This document shows, piece by piece, positions 53,934 to 63,008 of a DNA stretch of 64,000 nucleotides. Location of the stretch: NCBI GenBank assembly GCA_036337295.1, contig JAYZEN010000001.1, positions 1,406,034 through 1,470,033 of the forward strand, given 5' to 3'. The notes beneath the pieces were generated by a model. That model made no database searches, was not told the origin of the DNA, and saw nothing but the letters and a program-made list of their open reading frames with translations. This DNA comes from Ketobacter sp036337295 (GTDB lineage: Bacteria > Pseudomonadota > Gammaproteobacteria > Pseudomonadales > Ketobacteraceae). Made by a program: the position numbers and the translations under genes. Every line of letters starts with the position of its first letter. Positions within the stretch are counted from its first letter, which is position 1.

Positions 53934-54479
53934 ATGCCCCCTACCACTGAACAACAATTACAAGACCTGCTGGACAAACACGCCATCCACGAGCTCATCC
54001 ACGCCTATTGCAACGCCGCCGACCGCCGCGATCTCGACAAGGTGAGGGCGTTGTATCACGCCGATGCCCTGGACGACCATGGTGGTTTCTTTCAGGGACT
54101 GGCCATGGAGTTCATCGACCAACTGCCGCAGATTCAGGCGCCCATGGAGATCCTGCACCACAACGTCACCACCGTGAGTCTCAAGCTCGATGGCCACTAC
54201 GCTGAGGGGGAGGTGTATGTGTTGGCGTTTCACAAGGTAAAGACGGAGGATGAGCCTTTTGATCTGTTGATCGGTGGCCGTTATCTGGATAAATACGAAA
54301 AGCGTGCTGGGGTCTGGAAGTTTTCCCATCGCGCCGTGGTGGCGGACTGGGTGAATGTGCACAACCCGTCCATTGTGGATCTGCACAGCCCCATGGTGGA
54401 AGGATCAAAGCTCGGCCGCGCCGATGTCGATGATCCTTCCTATGGATTCTTCAGTTTATTCAAGCGGGGCGAGCGTTAA
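53934..54479 (+). CDS. Nuclear transport factor 2-like (SnoaL) family protein
   Basis: A 181-residue cytosolic protein of the SnoaL_4 cone-shaped fold: LLDKHAIHELIHAYCNAADRRDLDKV, VRALYHADALDDHGGFFQG and KYEKRAGVWKFSHRAVVADW. These proteins include dehydratases, isomerases and dehydrochlorinases acting on steroid, terpenoid or haloalkane substrates. Conserved His/Asp residues (about 72 and 74) are present. The start at 53934 agrees with the family N-terminus, but no ribosome binding site is clear; ATG 53853 is an alternative. The gene ends overlapping the convergent CoA transferase by 4 bases. Confidence 0.85.
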   Translation: MPPTTEQQLQDLLDKHAIHELIHAYCNAADRRDLDKVRALYHADALDDHGGFFQGLAMEFIDQLPQIQAPMEILHHNVTTVSLKLDGHYAEGEVYVLAFHKVKTEDEPFDLLIGGRYLDKYEKRAGVWKFSHRAVVADWVNVHNPSIVDLHSPMVEGSKLGRADVDDPSYGFFSLFKRGER

Positions 54480-55615
54480 AGCTGCGCCACCGCTCCGGAT
54501 GCCAGCAGACCGTCCACTTCTGCCTCCTCAAAGCCAAACGCCAGCAGCGTTTCTTTGGTGTGGGTTCCCGGTGTGCGCATGGGTTCCGGTGCGCCGCTGG
54601 GGGTACGTGAGAACCTGGGGGTAGGTGCGTGCTGCACCACACCTTCCACTTCGATAAAGCTGTTGCGGGCTACATTATGCGGGTGGCTGGGGGCCTCTGC
54701 CAAACCCAGTACCGGGGCAAAGCACACATCGCTGCCTTCCATAATCTCGCACCATTCATCGCGAGTTTTGCTTTTGAACACCGCCTCCATTTTCTGCTTT
54801 TGTTGCGGCCACAGGGCGGGGTTCATCTGCACGCCAAAATCCTCCAGTGACAGCTGGGCTTTTTCTTTCAGCAGCTCATAGAACTGAGGCTCGATGGAGC
54901 CGATGGAGATGTATTTGCCGTCCTTGGTTTCATACACATCATAAAAGTGAGCGCCGGTATCCAGCATGTGGGTGCCGCGATGGTCGCTGAACAGGCCATT
55001 GGCTTTCAAGCCATAGAACATGGCCATCAGGGCAGCGGAGCCTTCGTGCATGGAGCAATCTATCACTTGGCCTTTACCGGAGCGTTGAGCTTCCAACAGC
55101 GCGCATACAATGCCGTAGGCCATCATCATGCCGCCGCCGCCAAAATCCCCAAACAGGTTTAATGGGGGCATGGGCTTTTCACCCGCACGCCCCACCGCAT
55201 GCAAGGCACCTGAGATAGAGATGTAATTGATGTCGTGGCCGGCGCTTTTCGCCAACGGACCATCCTGTCCCCACCCGGTCATGCGACCGTACACCAGTTT
55301 TTCATTGCGGGCCAGGCATTGTTCCGGGCCCACACCCAAGCGCTCCGCCACACCCGGGCGATACCCTTCAAAAATCGCATCCGCCTGTTCACACAGTTTT
55401 AAAATCGTTTCTACGCCTTCCGGGCTTTTCAGATTCACCGCAATGCTTTTACGATTGCGGAACAAAATGTCGTGGCCACCGGCGGCGGACGGGTTGCCAC
55501 CGGGACGATCCACACGAATCACTTCCGCACCCATGTCCGCCAGCATCATGCCGCAGAACGGTCCCGGCCCGATACCGGCCAATTCAATTACTTTAAAACC
55601 CTGTAACGGTCCCAT
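54476..55615 (-). CDS. CaiB/BaiF CoA transferase family protein (alpha-methylacyl-CoA racemase-like)
   Basis: A 379-residue enzyme of family III. GPLQGFKVIELAGIGPGPFCGM and MLADMGAEVIRVDRPGG are alpha-methylacyl-CoA racemase signatures; AGHDINYISISGALHAVGR and LNLFGDFGGGGMMMAYGIV are also shared. Racemases of this group invert 2-methyl branched acyl-CoAs so that they can enter beta-oxidation (bile acids, pristane, isoprenoids). The ATG at 55615 has GAGGGA 6 bases upstream and gives the family N-terminus (MGPLQGFKVIEL); an ATG at 55636 has none. The neighbouring SnoaL-like and AraC-type genes suggest catabolism of a sterol or branched lipid, inferred only. Confidence 0.9.
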   Translation of the reverse strand: MGPLQGFKVIELAGIGPGPFCGMMLADMGAEVIRVDRPGGNPSAAGGHDILFRNRKSIAVNLKSPEGVETILKLCEQADAIFEGYRPGVAERLGVGPEQCLARNEKLVYGRMTGWGQDGPLAKSAGHDINYISISGALHAVGRAGEKPMPPLNLFGDFGGGGMMMAYGIVCALLEAQRSGKGQVIDCSMHEGSAALMAMFYGLKANGLFSDHRGTHMLDTGAHFYDVYETKDGKYISIGSIEPQFYELLKEKAQLSLEDFGVQMNPALWPQQKQKMEAVFKSKTRDEWCEIMEGSDVCFAPVLGLAEAPSHPHNVARNSFIEVEGVVQHAPTPRFSRTPSGAPEPMRTPGTHTKETLLAFGFEEAEVDGLLASGAVAQL

Positions 55616-55650
55616 CGATATTCCCTCTGTTGTCATTAATATTGAATGGT

Positions 55651-56712
55651 TCAGTTGGACTGGCGATACGCGCGGGGCGTTAGCCCGGTCCAGCGTTTAA
55701 ATGCGGTGGAAAAATTTCCCACATCGCGGTAACCCAATTGATAGGCGATTTCCGAAATATCCAGTTCGGTTTCCTGCAACAATTGCATGGCCCGCTGCTT
55801 CTGTTCCTGCTCCAGCAGTTCGCGAAAGCTGGTGTCATCGTCCTGCAGCCGACGTTTTAAGGTGCGCGAGGAAAGATGAAAGCGGCGCGCCACTTCTTCC
55901 TGGGTAGGCAACGCTTTGCCCTTTGCGGAATGTTGCAGATGACGGCGGATACGATCGGCAAACCGTTCCTGTTGCGGAAACAGTTCCTGATATTCCAACT
56001 CACATTGCTGGCGGGCCAGCTCCGCCGCCGCCGGGTCGGCCAATTGCGGCACCGCGTGGAATAACTCAATGGGCGCCCGCACACAACAGCGGGGGCAATC
56101 ATACCGTACCGGCACCGGCAGGCGCTCGCGAAAGCGCGCATAATAGGGCGGCTCCGGCCCGGTCATTTCCACACGGGTGTGTTGCAGGGTGCGCCCCAGC
56201 AGTTGTTCCGACATGATGGTCACGCCAATCAGAATGGCTTCGGTCATAAAGGTGCGGATGGGCGCGTCCATGTCCAGAGTCGGGTCCAGGGACACCACCA
56301 TTTCCTCCGCGTCCGTGGCAAACGCCGCCTTGAAGAACGGCGCCCGCAGGGCGATAAAACGCGACATGGCCTCCAGCGCCGCGCCGATGGTGGGGCTGGT
56401 CATGGCCACCAGGCCCACCGAACCGTGCAGGGTCACCTTCAACGCCTGGGCATAGGCCATCCCCAGCCCCATGTCCCCCGCCAGGGCGGTGCCCCGTTGC
56501 GCCGCCACATGGCCCATTTTCATGGTGATGCGGCTGTCCGGACGCAGCAGCTCGCTGCGAGTCACCCCCAGGTCGTGGATGATGTCCTGTTCGTCCAGGC
56601 CGAACTGCTTGATCACGTCGCACAGTAACAGCAGGTAGATGCCCGGAATCCCCTGAAACAGCCCATCCGGCTTATCGTGGCCTAAAGTCAAAGTTAATTG
56701 GCCCTCCCACAA
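55651..56712 (-). CDS. AraC-family regulator (OruR-like) upstream of the CoA racemase gene
   Basis: About 353 residues: N-terminal arabinose-binding-like domain (CDVIKQFGLDEQDIIHDLG, to about 190) and C-terminal HTH_18 (RRFHLSSRTLKRRLQDDDTSFRELL, then ISEIAYQLGYRDVGNFSTAFKRWTG). It lies 35 bases upstream of the CoA racemase gene on the same strand and likely controls it. The start is uncertain: no ATG is in the first codons, and TTG 56712 is the first in-frame start; a TTG eight codons further in has GGAGGG upstream. Confidence 0.88.
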   Translation of the reverse strand: MWEGQLTLTLGHDKPDGLFQGIPGIYLLLLCDVIKQFGLDEQDIIHDLGVTRSELLRPDSRITMKMGHVAAQRGTALAGDMGLGMAYAQALKVTLHGSVGLVAMTSPTIGAALEAMSRFIALRAPFFKAAFATDAEEMVVSLDPTLDMDAPIRTFMTEAILIGVTIMSEQLLGRTLQHTRVEMTGPEPPYYARFRERLPVPVRYDCPRCCVRAPIELFHAVPQLADPAAAELARQQCELEYQELFPQQERFADRIRRHLQHSAKGKALPTQEEVARRFHLSSRTLKRRLQDDDTSFRELLEQEQKQRAMQLLQETELDISEIAYQLGYRDVGNFSTAFKRWTGLTPRAYRQSN

Positions 56713-56850
56713 AGGACAAAATCAGAATTCTATACGAGCATTAGACCATAGTTTTTTTGCCGGCCCATGTCACCCATTTTTGATTTTGGGCCAAAGTAGT
56801 TTTGGACCACTGCAGCATGGGTCCTGTTTTATCTAGAGAGGCAGTCAATC

Positions 56851-57762
56851 ATGTGGAATCCTGTTCGTGCACTCCGCTCCACCATCAAATCCACACCCAG
56901 CACGGTGACCATCATTCCGCAGCGGATGAACTTTGATTTCAGGAACACCCCCAGGCATTGGTTCGACAACGAACCGGTGCAGACCCACCTGATGAATGCC
57001 CTGTCGCTGACCTTTCCCGATGGCGAGCGCTTCTTTGTGGATTCGGTGCGCCACTTCCGCAAGCAGGCCACCAGCCAGAAACAACAGCAGGAGATCTCCG
57101 GCTTCATTGGCCAGGAGGCCATGCACTCGCTGGAGCACGACACCTTCAACAAGATGCTGGCGGCCACGGGCTATCAAGAAGAGGCAGAAGGCGGCCAGAA
57201 CCTGGCCCAGAAAATCATCGCCGGCGGACGCAAGCGCCTGAGCCCCAAGGAACAGCTGGCGGCCACTGCAGCGCTGGAGCACATCACGGCCATTATGGCG
57301 CAGTGGTTGTTGTCCGATCCCGGCGTCCTGGAAAAGATCGATCCCAGTGTGCGTCAACTGTGGTTCTGGCACGCCATTGAGGAAACGGAGCACAAAGCGG
57401 TGGCCTTTGACCTGCTGCAGCAAGTGACCGACGGGGATTACCTGACCCGGGTGCGGGTAATGGCCCCGGCCACCTGGTTTTTGATGCTGTACTGCTTTGT
57501 TTATACCGGTGCGTTCTTGAAGAAAGACGGCCTGCACAACAAGCCCCTGGTGATCGCCAAGGGCCTGTGGGCGCTGGCCAAGCCCGGTGGCCTGTTTGCC
57601 AGTGTGGCGCCCGCCTGGTTCCAGTACTTCAAACCCGGTTTTCACCCCTGGGATGATGACGACAGCGCCGGGATCGCCCAGTGGCGGGCCTCCCTGAGCG
57701 CTGCACTCGAATCCCTGCACAAAGAATCAGCGCAGGCGGCAGAAGGGGCGGCAGCGGCTTAA
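56851..57762 (+). CDS. Metal-dependent hydrolase-like protein (PF10118 type, putative diiron)
   Basis: A 303-residue cytosolic protein of the predicted metal-dependent hydrolase family PF10118. QRMNFDFRNTPRHWFDNEPV, FFVDSVRHFRKQ, FIGQEAMHSLEHDTFNKML and WHAIEETEHKAVAFDLL supply the E-x-x-H repeats expected for a ferritin-like diiron site. Common in hydrocarbon-using gammaproteobacteria, but function is not established. Its stop overlaps that of the convergent DUF4334 gene by 4 bases. The promoter is in the 138-base gap shared with the AraC-type gene. Confidence 0.88.
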   Translation: MWNPVRALRSTIKSTPSTVTIIPQRMNFDFRNTPRHWFDNEPVQTHLMNALSLTFPDGERFFVDSVRHFRKQATSQKQQQEISGFIGQEAMHSLEHDTFNKMLAATGYQEEAEGGQNLAQKIIAGGRKRLSPKEQLAATAALEHITAIMAQWLLSDPGVLEKIDPSVRQLWFWHAIEETEHKAVAFDLLQQVTDGDYLTRVRVMAPATWFLMLYCFVYTGAFLKKDGLHNKPLVIAKGLWALAKPGGLFASVAPAWFQYFKPGFHPWDDDDSAGIAQWRASLSAALESLHKESAQAAEGAAAA

Positions 57763-58301
57763 GCACGCTCCAGCACAAAAAAGAACGGCCGGTAGTTCTC
57801 CGCCTTCAGGTCCATCACCCCCAGCACGGTGTTGTCGTCCACCTTACGGAACACATCGTTGATGGCCTTCTGGTCATACACCATGGTGGCACTCACCTTG
57901 CCCCGGTATTCGGTCATGCGCAGGCGGGCGCGGGACTTTCCGGTTTTCAGTACACGGGTGCCCAGGTCGAACATCAGTCGGCCCAGGGCGCTCATGGACA
58001 GGCGGCTGCGACCGGCGTATTTCATGGGGAACCAGAGGGGATTGAGCTTCACAATGTCCCCATTGCGGCGCTGAAACACCAGCGGGTGCACATCCTCGCT
58101 ACTCTCAAAGATCTTGCCGTACCAGTTGAAATTTTCCATCAGCCCATCCATGCGGTGATGGGTGGGAAACCCCTTACCCCGCCAGGCCCCCAGCATAAAC
58201 GGCACATCCACCGGCTCCAGCTCGTCAAAGAACGCCAGGGCCTGGTCGGTGTGCACCGGTCCGGATTGCAGCAGATCCTGAAACTTAACCGCACAATTCA
58301 T
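57759..58301 (-). CDS. DUF4334 / GXWXG domain protein
   Basis: A 180-residue protein. The N-terminal GXWXG domain is seen in FMLGAWRGKGFPTHHRMDGLME (about 35-56), and the C-terminal DUF4334 domain in KVSATMVYDQKAINDVFRKVDD followed by VLGVMDLKAENYRPFFFVLER. Both domains recur together in bacteria with unknown function. Cytosolic, no signal peptide. Confidence 0.88.
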   Translation of the reverse strand: MNCAVKFQDLLQSGPVHTDQALAFFDELEPVDVPFMLGAWRGKGFPTHHRMDGLMENFNWYGKIFESSEDVHPLVFQRRNGDIVKLNPLWFPMKYAGRSRLSMSALGRLMFDLGTRVLKTGKSRARLRMTEYRGKVSATMVYDQKAINDVFRKVDDNTVLGVMDLKAENYRPFFFVLERA

Positions 58302-58585
58302 CCTGTTATCTCCCCTGTTGTGAATGTCGGAACACCGCTATCCGGCCTCGAACAGCTTAGCACTGCCTGCACTGGCCAGATAAGTGACTGGTGGTACTTT
58401 ATCAGGTGTAACCGGGTAAAACACTGACCGAATCTGCCTTGGCGATTGACCAATTTATTCCAGGGTACGAGCCCGGCCCATTGACAGAGCCTATTCTTAG
58501 CATTGCCATATTCAATTAGATTGATGATTTCGATTAGTTATACTTATCAAAGTTGCATTCCAAACGCATTCAAAAGGAGCCCGCT

Positions 58586-59056
58586 ATGAGCACGATCAAC
58601 ATTGGTATCAAGGAATCCGATCGCATTCAGATTGCCGAAGGCCTGAAACGCCTGCTGGCTGACACGTACACACTCTACCTGCAGACCCACAACTTTCACT
58701 GGAATGTCACCGGCCCCCAGTTCCGCGAACTGCATCTGATGTTCGAGGAACATTACACCGAAATGGCCGTGGCGGTGGATGACATTGCCGAGCGGATTCG
58801 CACCCTGGATGTGGTGGCACCGGGCACCTATAAATCCCTCGCCAGCCTGTCCTCTATCCAGGAGGTGGATAACATTCCCAGTGGCGAGGACATGGTGAAT
58901 ATTCTCACCCAGGGTCATGAGCAGGTGGTACGCACCTGTCGCGAGGCACTGAAACTGGCCCAGGAGGCCGACGACGAATCCACTGCGGCGCTGGTGTCTG
59001 ACCGCATGCGCATTCACGAGAAAACCGCCTGGATGCTGCGTGCTTTAAACCGCTGA
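58586..59056 (+). CDS. dps: Dps-family ferritin-like DNA-protection protein
   Basis: A 156-residue protein of the Dps family. LADTYTLYLQTHNFHWNVTGPQFRELHLMFEEHY gives the intersubunit ferroxidase ligands (His, His, Asp/Glu pattern HNFHWN...E-x-x-Y), and TYKSLASLSSIQEVDN follows. Dps forms a 12-subunit shell that stores iron and consumes peroxide, protecting DNA. ATG 58586 has AGGAG 8 bases upstream; the upstream in-frame ATG would insert that ribosome binding site into the coding region. A strong terminator follows at 59124. Confidence 0.94.
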   Translation: MSTINIGIKESDRIQIAEGLKRLLADTYTLYLQTHNFHWNVTGPQFRELHLMFEEHYTEMAVAVDDIAERIRTLDVVAPGTYKSLASLSSIQEVDNIPSGEDMVNILTQGHEQVVRTCREALKLAQEADDESTAALVSDRMRIHEKTAWMLRALNR

Positions 59057-59123
59057 TAGTCAGCACCAAGCCCAACCGAACCCAAAACGCACCCGAACGC
59101 ACTTCTCCTTGCAAACCTGCCTT

Positions 59124-59152
59124 GGCCGGAGCATCACGCTCCGGCCTTTTTT
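59124..59152 (+). terminator. Terminator after dps
   Basis: GGCCGGAGC and GCTCCGGCC form a 9-pair stem with loop ATCAC and are followed by six T residues. Confidence 0.95.
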
Positions 59153-59213
59153 CTGCTACCATCGATGGCCACAACGACCAACCGGGTCTATCAGGGAAAG
59201 AAGGGGGAACATT

Positions 59214-59879
59214 ATGTTTAAAGCGGCGCTAGCACTGGCTATGGTATTGGTTTCCGGAGTGACCTGGGCATCGGAAGGGGAATCCACCCGACGCCCTTAC
59301 AGCACCGAGTTTTCCTTCAACCTGAATTATCTGGAGTCGGACACCTTCGACGGCCCCAACGGCTCCTATCTGGATATGAGCGACGACGTGGGCCTGGGTT
59401 TCGCCTATCTGTACAACTACAATGCTCATTGGGCGTTCGGGGGCAGCATCAATTGGGCCACGCCGAACTATAAAGCCTTTGTAAAAGCCGAAGCTGGCGC
59501 CGAGGATTTCACCTATAAAAACGAGCTGGAGATGTTCACCCTGAACTTCGACATGGTGTACTACTTTCTGCAGCGGCCGTTCACGCCCTTTGTCACTGGC
59601 ACCCTGGGTTGGGCCAACATTGACACCAACATCGCCTCCGGCGGTTCGTACGATTATTGCTGGTGGGATTACTGGGGCGGATACTATTGCACAAGCTATC
59701 GACCCACCAAATCCGAAAGTGGATTGAACTACGGCGTGGGCCTGGGCTTACGTTGGGATTTCAACCGGGATTGGGCCTTGAAGGGCACCTACCGCTGGTC
59801 CGAAGTGGATATCGATGTGGCCGGTGAGAACCCCACCTTTACCAGTTGGCGGCTGGAGTTCGCACGCAAGCTTTATTAA
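59214..59879 (+). CDS. Outer-membrane beta-barrel protein (OmpW-like)
   Basis: A 221-residue protein with a signal peptide (AALALAMVLVSGVTWA, cleavage about residue 19). The mature part has about eight amphipathic strands with Tyr/Trp girdles (TEFSFNLNYLES, GLGFAYLYNYNAHWAFGGSINW, FNRDWALKGTYRWSEVDIDV) and ends in a terminal aromatic KLY, typical for barrel assembly. It resembles OmpW/OmpA-barrel porins. A CWWDYWGGYYC loop may form a disulphide. ATG 59214 has AAGGGGG upstream; the earlier in-frame ATG would place a terminator in the gene. Confidence 0.85.
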   Translation: MFKAALALAMVLVSGVTWASEGESTRRPYSTEFSFNLNYLESDTFDGPNGSYLDMSDDVGLGFAYLYNYNAHWAFGGSINWATPNYKAFVKAEAGAEDFTYKNELEMFTLNFDMVYYFLQRPFTPFVTGTLGWANIDTNIASGGSYDYCWWDYWGGYYCTSYRPTKSESGLNYGVGLGLRWDFNRDWALKGTYRWSEVDIDVAGENPTFTSWRLEFARKLY

Positions 59880-59912
59880 TGCTGGAATCCAGGTTCTTAA
59901 GGTAACGTGTGA

Positions 59913-60743
59913 TTACAGGCCGGCTTGCGCCAGCACCTGCAGGAACGCATCCGGCTCCGGCCGCACCCGGTAATTATCGGTCTGGTCGGCATACAGAATA
60001 CGGTGATCCCCGTCGGTAATGATCACCGTTGGCATTACCGTATCACTGTCGTAACCCAAGGCCTCCAATCCGGCGGGCAAACCGGCGAGGGCTTCAATCC
60101 CCAGGGCTTTCGCCGCCTGTAAATCCACGTCCACCAAAAATTGCATGGGCACATCGAACTTCTGCGCCAGGGCGGCGGTGTTGGCGTGCGATTGCGGGCT
60201 GATCATCAACAGGGCCACGCCTTTTGCCGCCAGTTGCGCGTACTGGTCAGCCACCTCTCGAATCTGTGCCATACACAAAGGACACCAGTTGCCGCGATAA
60301 AACAACAGCAGTAACGGCCCTTCGATCTGGTTCACCTGCAGGGTTTCCCCCTGTGCATTCTGCAATGCAATATCAGGCAGCTTAGTGCCGGGTTGTAACT
60401 GCGCACTGTCGCGGCCAACAAACACGGAATACCAGCGAATGTACAACCCTGCGCCCAGCAGTCCCACGCCCAACACCCAGCACCAGATTTCCGGCACCAC
60501 CACGCCCTGCATCAGCAAACCGACTGTGGACAACACCGGCCCCAACCACATCACCACCGAAGCCCGGCCGGTGCGCGCCACGTTGAACGCAAACACCCAG
60601 CCAAAAAAGCCCAGGCCAGGGGCCAGTGCCAGCACCACCCACCACCACTCTGCGTGAGCCGACTGCAGCCACAGTGCGCGCACCAGGCCCAGGCTCAGCA
60701 AACTGAGATACAGGGAAATAAACAGGGACTTCAAACGGTTCAT
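59913..60743 (-). CDS. Membrane-anchored peroxiredoxin/thioredoxin-like protein
   Basis: A 276-residue protein. Residues 1-120 hold four hydrophobic helices (FISLYLSLLSLGLVRALWL, VVLALAPGLGFFGWVFAFNVA, VVMWLGPVLSTVGLLMQGVVV, VLGVGLLGAGLYIRWYSVF). Residues about 130-276 form an AhpC/TSA-like thioredoxin fold with LLLLFYRGNWCPLCMAQIREV, active-site C-P-L-C (two cysteines). Whether the redox domain is in the cytoplasm or periplasm is not decidable; with four helices and a short N-terminus, the cytoplasm is favoured. ATG 60743 has GAGGAGG 8 bases upstream. Confidence 0.82.
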   Translation of the reverse strand: MNRLKSLFISLYLSLLSLGLVRALWLQSAHAEWWWVVLALAPGLGFFGWVFAFNVARTGRASVVMWLGPVLSTVGLLMQGVVVPEIWCWVLGVGLLGAGLYIRWYSVFVGRDSAQLQPGTKLPDIALQNAQGETLQVNQIEGPLLLLFYRGNWCPLCMAQIREVADQYAQLAAKGVALLMISPQSHANTAALAQKFDVPMQFLVDVDLQAAKALGIEALAGLPAGLEALGYDSDTVMPTVIITDGDHRILYADQTDNYRVRPEPDAFLQVLAQAGL

Positions 60744-60827
60744 GGGGTGTGCCTCCTCGTGCTTTCCAATTGGATGCACGAGGCTGCAGATTGTTTCAGC
60801 GCGCCCTGTTCCATCCCGATGTTGCCG

Positions 60828-61589
60828 CTATTCAGCGTAACCGGGATTGCGCCGGTCCAGACGCCGCAACAACGCCGGCCAGGCCAGCGCGCCACCGGCC
60901 TGGCGGGTCACTGCCTGAGCCTGGGCCTGAGCGGTTTCAATGATGCGTGGATCAATGCCAATCAACTCACCACCACCGGACTGTGCCCGCACTTGGATCA
61001 TGCAGGCGGCCTCAAACAGGTACATGAACAGAAAGGCATCGGCGATGTTGCCCGCTGCCGTCAGCAATCCATGGTTGCGCAGCATCAAAAAGGACTTGTC
61101 CCCCAGGTCCGCCACCAGGCGGGGCTTTTCATCGTCACGCAGGGCCACCCCCTCGTAATCGTGATAGGCCAGGGAGGCCAGCACAAAGATCGACTGTTGC
61201 GAGATGGGCAGCACCCCTTCCTTCTGTGCTGACACCGCCACCCCGTTCAGACTGTGGGTGTGCAGCACGCATTTGGCGTCCTCCCGCGCGGCGTGAATGG
61301 CGCTGTGGATGGTGAACCCCGCCGGGTTGATGTCGTACTCACTGTCCATCACCTTGTTGCCCTGCAGGTCCACCTTGACCAGGCTGGAGGCGGTGATTTC
61401 CTCAAACAACAGACCATAGGGATTGATCAGAAAATGGTGCTCGGGGCCTGGCACCCGGGCTGAGATATGGGTGAAGATCAGGTCGTCCCAACCGAACTGG
61501 GCCACCAGCCGATAACAGGCCGCCAAATCCACCCGCTGTTGCCATTCCTCGGCGCTGACCTGGCTTTGAATTGCCTCTGAATGATTCAT
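60828..61589 (-). CDS. Class II aldolase/adducin family protein
   Basis: A 253-residue cytosolic protein of the class II aldolase/adducin fold. Zinc ligands are in CVLHTHSLNG (His-x-His) and RNHGLLT; FTHISARVPG is the phosphate-loop region. Members include L-fuculose-phosphate aldolase and many uncharacterised relatives with adducin-like N-terminus (DLAACYRLVAQFGWDDLIFTHI), which fits this protein. The substrate is unknown. It is divergent from the AraC-type regulator at 61810. Confidence 0.9.
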   Translation of the reverse strand: MNHSEAIQSQVSAEEWQQRVDLAACYRLVAQFGWDDLIFTHISARVPGPEHHFLINPYGLLFEEITASSLVKVDLQGNKVMDSEYDINPAGFTIHSAIHAAREDAKCVLHTHSLNGVAVSAQKEGVLPISQQSIFVLASLAYHDYEGVALRDDEKPRLVADLGDKSFLMLRNHGLLTAAGNIADAFLFMYLFEAACMIQVRAQSGGGELIGIDPRIIETAQAQAQAVTRQAGGALAWPALLRRLDRRNPGYAE

Positions 61590-61809
61590 GATGTCGCTAA
61601 CCTCTTGATGAATTTGAGTTATTTTCTAGTATCGCCAAACAATGAGTCATTTACAAAAAACGACTCGTAATTTGATTCTGAACCTCCTATCATGGGCCAA
61701 CCCAGGATAAAGAGTGGCCCCAATCCACTTACAAGGACCCTAACCAGCAAGGATAAGCACCCGGTAGTACTCCTTGATTCACCCAAAACAACAATGAAGG
61801 GGAAACACC

Positions 61810-62892
61810 ATGACAGCATTCGAAGATCAGGCGATCTATCCCAGTGCGGAACTGTTCCTTATCAAGCAGTTTATGAAACGGGAGGGCTTTCATCCACGGC
61901 AGTGGTTGTTGGGCACCGGCCTGAAAGAGGAACACATCCTCAATCCGGAGACCCTGGTCTCTCTGCGGCAGTTCGACATCATCTATCACAACATCTTCCG
62001 CATCACCAATCGGCCGGATGTGGCGCTGGCCCTGGGCTCGAGCCTGAACCTGTCCCGCTGGGGTGTGCTGTCGGTGGCGATGATCTGTTCCCAGACCCTG
62101 GGCTCTGCCCTGGAGACCGGTAATCGTTTCCGCAGCATCGTCCGCAGCCGCTTCAAGCTGACCCCGCATTTCCGTAAGGATGTCACCGAGATTGTGATTG
62201 AACGGCAGGAAGGCATGAGTTTCCCGCTGTCCACCAGTTTTTCCCACGAATTGCTGATCGCCTCCATGCAAACCATGATTCGGTCCCTGGTGAAAGAGCG
62301 TAATGTGTTCGCCGAGATCCAGTTGAACTACGCACCACCGGCTCACTATCAGGATTACGAGAAATTCTTCGACTGCCCTTATTCCTTCAACCGGGAAAGG
62401 AGCATGCTGGTGATTCCCAATGAACTGATGCACCGCCCCCTGCCCACCGGCAACCCCATCACGGAACAGCAGGCCATCGCCGTATGCAAGCTGGAAGCAG
62501 AACGGGTAGCACAGGTACAGAAAGGGGATCTGACCTGGATGCTGCGCTCTGAGATCAGCAAACAGGAAGGCCCGCTGCCGAGCCTGGATGACATTGCCGA
62601 CCGCCTGCACGTCACCCCACGCACCCTGCGCCGCAAACTGCAGGAAGCCGGCACCAGCTATCGCCGTATCTGCCATGAGCATCAACTGCAACTGGCGCTG
62701 CATTACCTGGCGGACCCCAAACTGAAATCCAGCGCAGTGGCCCATAAATGCGGTTTCAAAGATGCCGCCAGCTTCCGCGAGGCGTTCAAACGCTGGACCG
62801 ACATGACCCCTCAGGAACACCGCAAACGCAGCCGCGCCACCCACGTCACCCTGCCCATCGGCTCGCTGCTGCCCCGCTCCGCAGCGGCTTGA
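61810..62892 (+). CDS. AraC-family regulator, third copy
   Basis: A 360-residue OruR-like AraC regulator. The N-terminal domain (PSAELFLIKQFMKREGFHPRQWLLG, about 10-200) is followed by an HTH_18 with DRLHVTPRTLRRKLQEAGTSYRRI and VAHKCGFKDAASFREAFKRWT. An unrelated length and sequence to the two other AraC-type regulators in the window shows separate lineages. It is divergent from the aldolase gene and precedes the T6SS genes, with no clear target. The ATG has AAGGGGAAAC upstream. Confidence 0.9.
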   Translation: MTAFEDQAIYPSAELFLIKQFMKREGFHPRQWLLGTGLKEEHILNPETLVSLRQFDIIYHNIFRITNRPDVALALGSSLNLSRWGVLSVAMICSQTLGSALETGNRFRSIVRSRFKLTPHFRKDVTEIVIERQEGMSFPLSTSFSHELLIASMQTMIRSLVKERNVFAEIQLNYAPPAHYQDYEKFFDCPYSFNRERSMLVIPNELMHRPLPTGNPITEQQAIAVCKLEAERVAQVQKGDLTWMLRSEISKQEGPLPSLDDIADRLHVTPRTLRRKLQEAGTSYRRICHEHQLQLALHYLADPKLKSSAVAHKCGFKDAASFREAFKRWTDMTPQEHRKRSRATHVTLPIGSLLPRSAAA

Positions 62893-63008
62893 TACCGAAC
62901 TCTGCGGCGGGATTTGAAGCGTCCCGCCGCCACTACCCAGACCTTCACCTTCCCCAACAGTGTGCTATAGTCCTGCATAATCCAAAAAACTCAAGCGGGA
63001 ACAATCAC

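Noticed and set aside
58500..58585. OxyR site in front of dps
   Set aside because: Two ATTAG words are 18 bases apart, not the 10/22-base spacing of OxyR half-sites.
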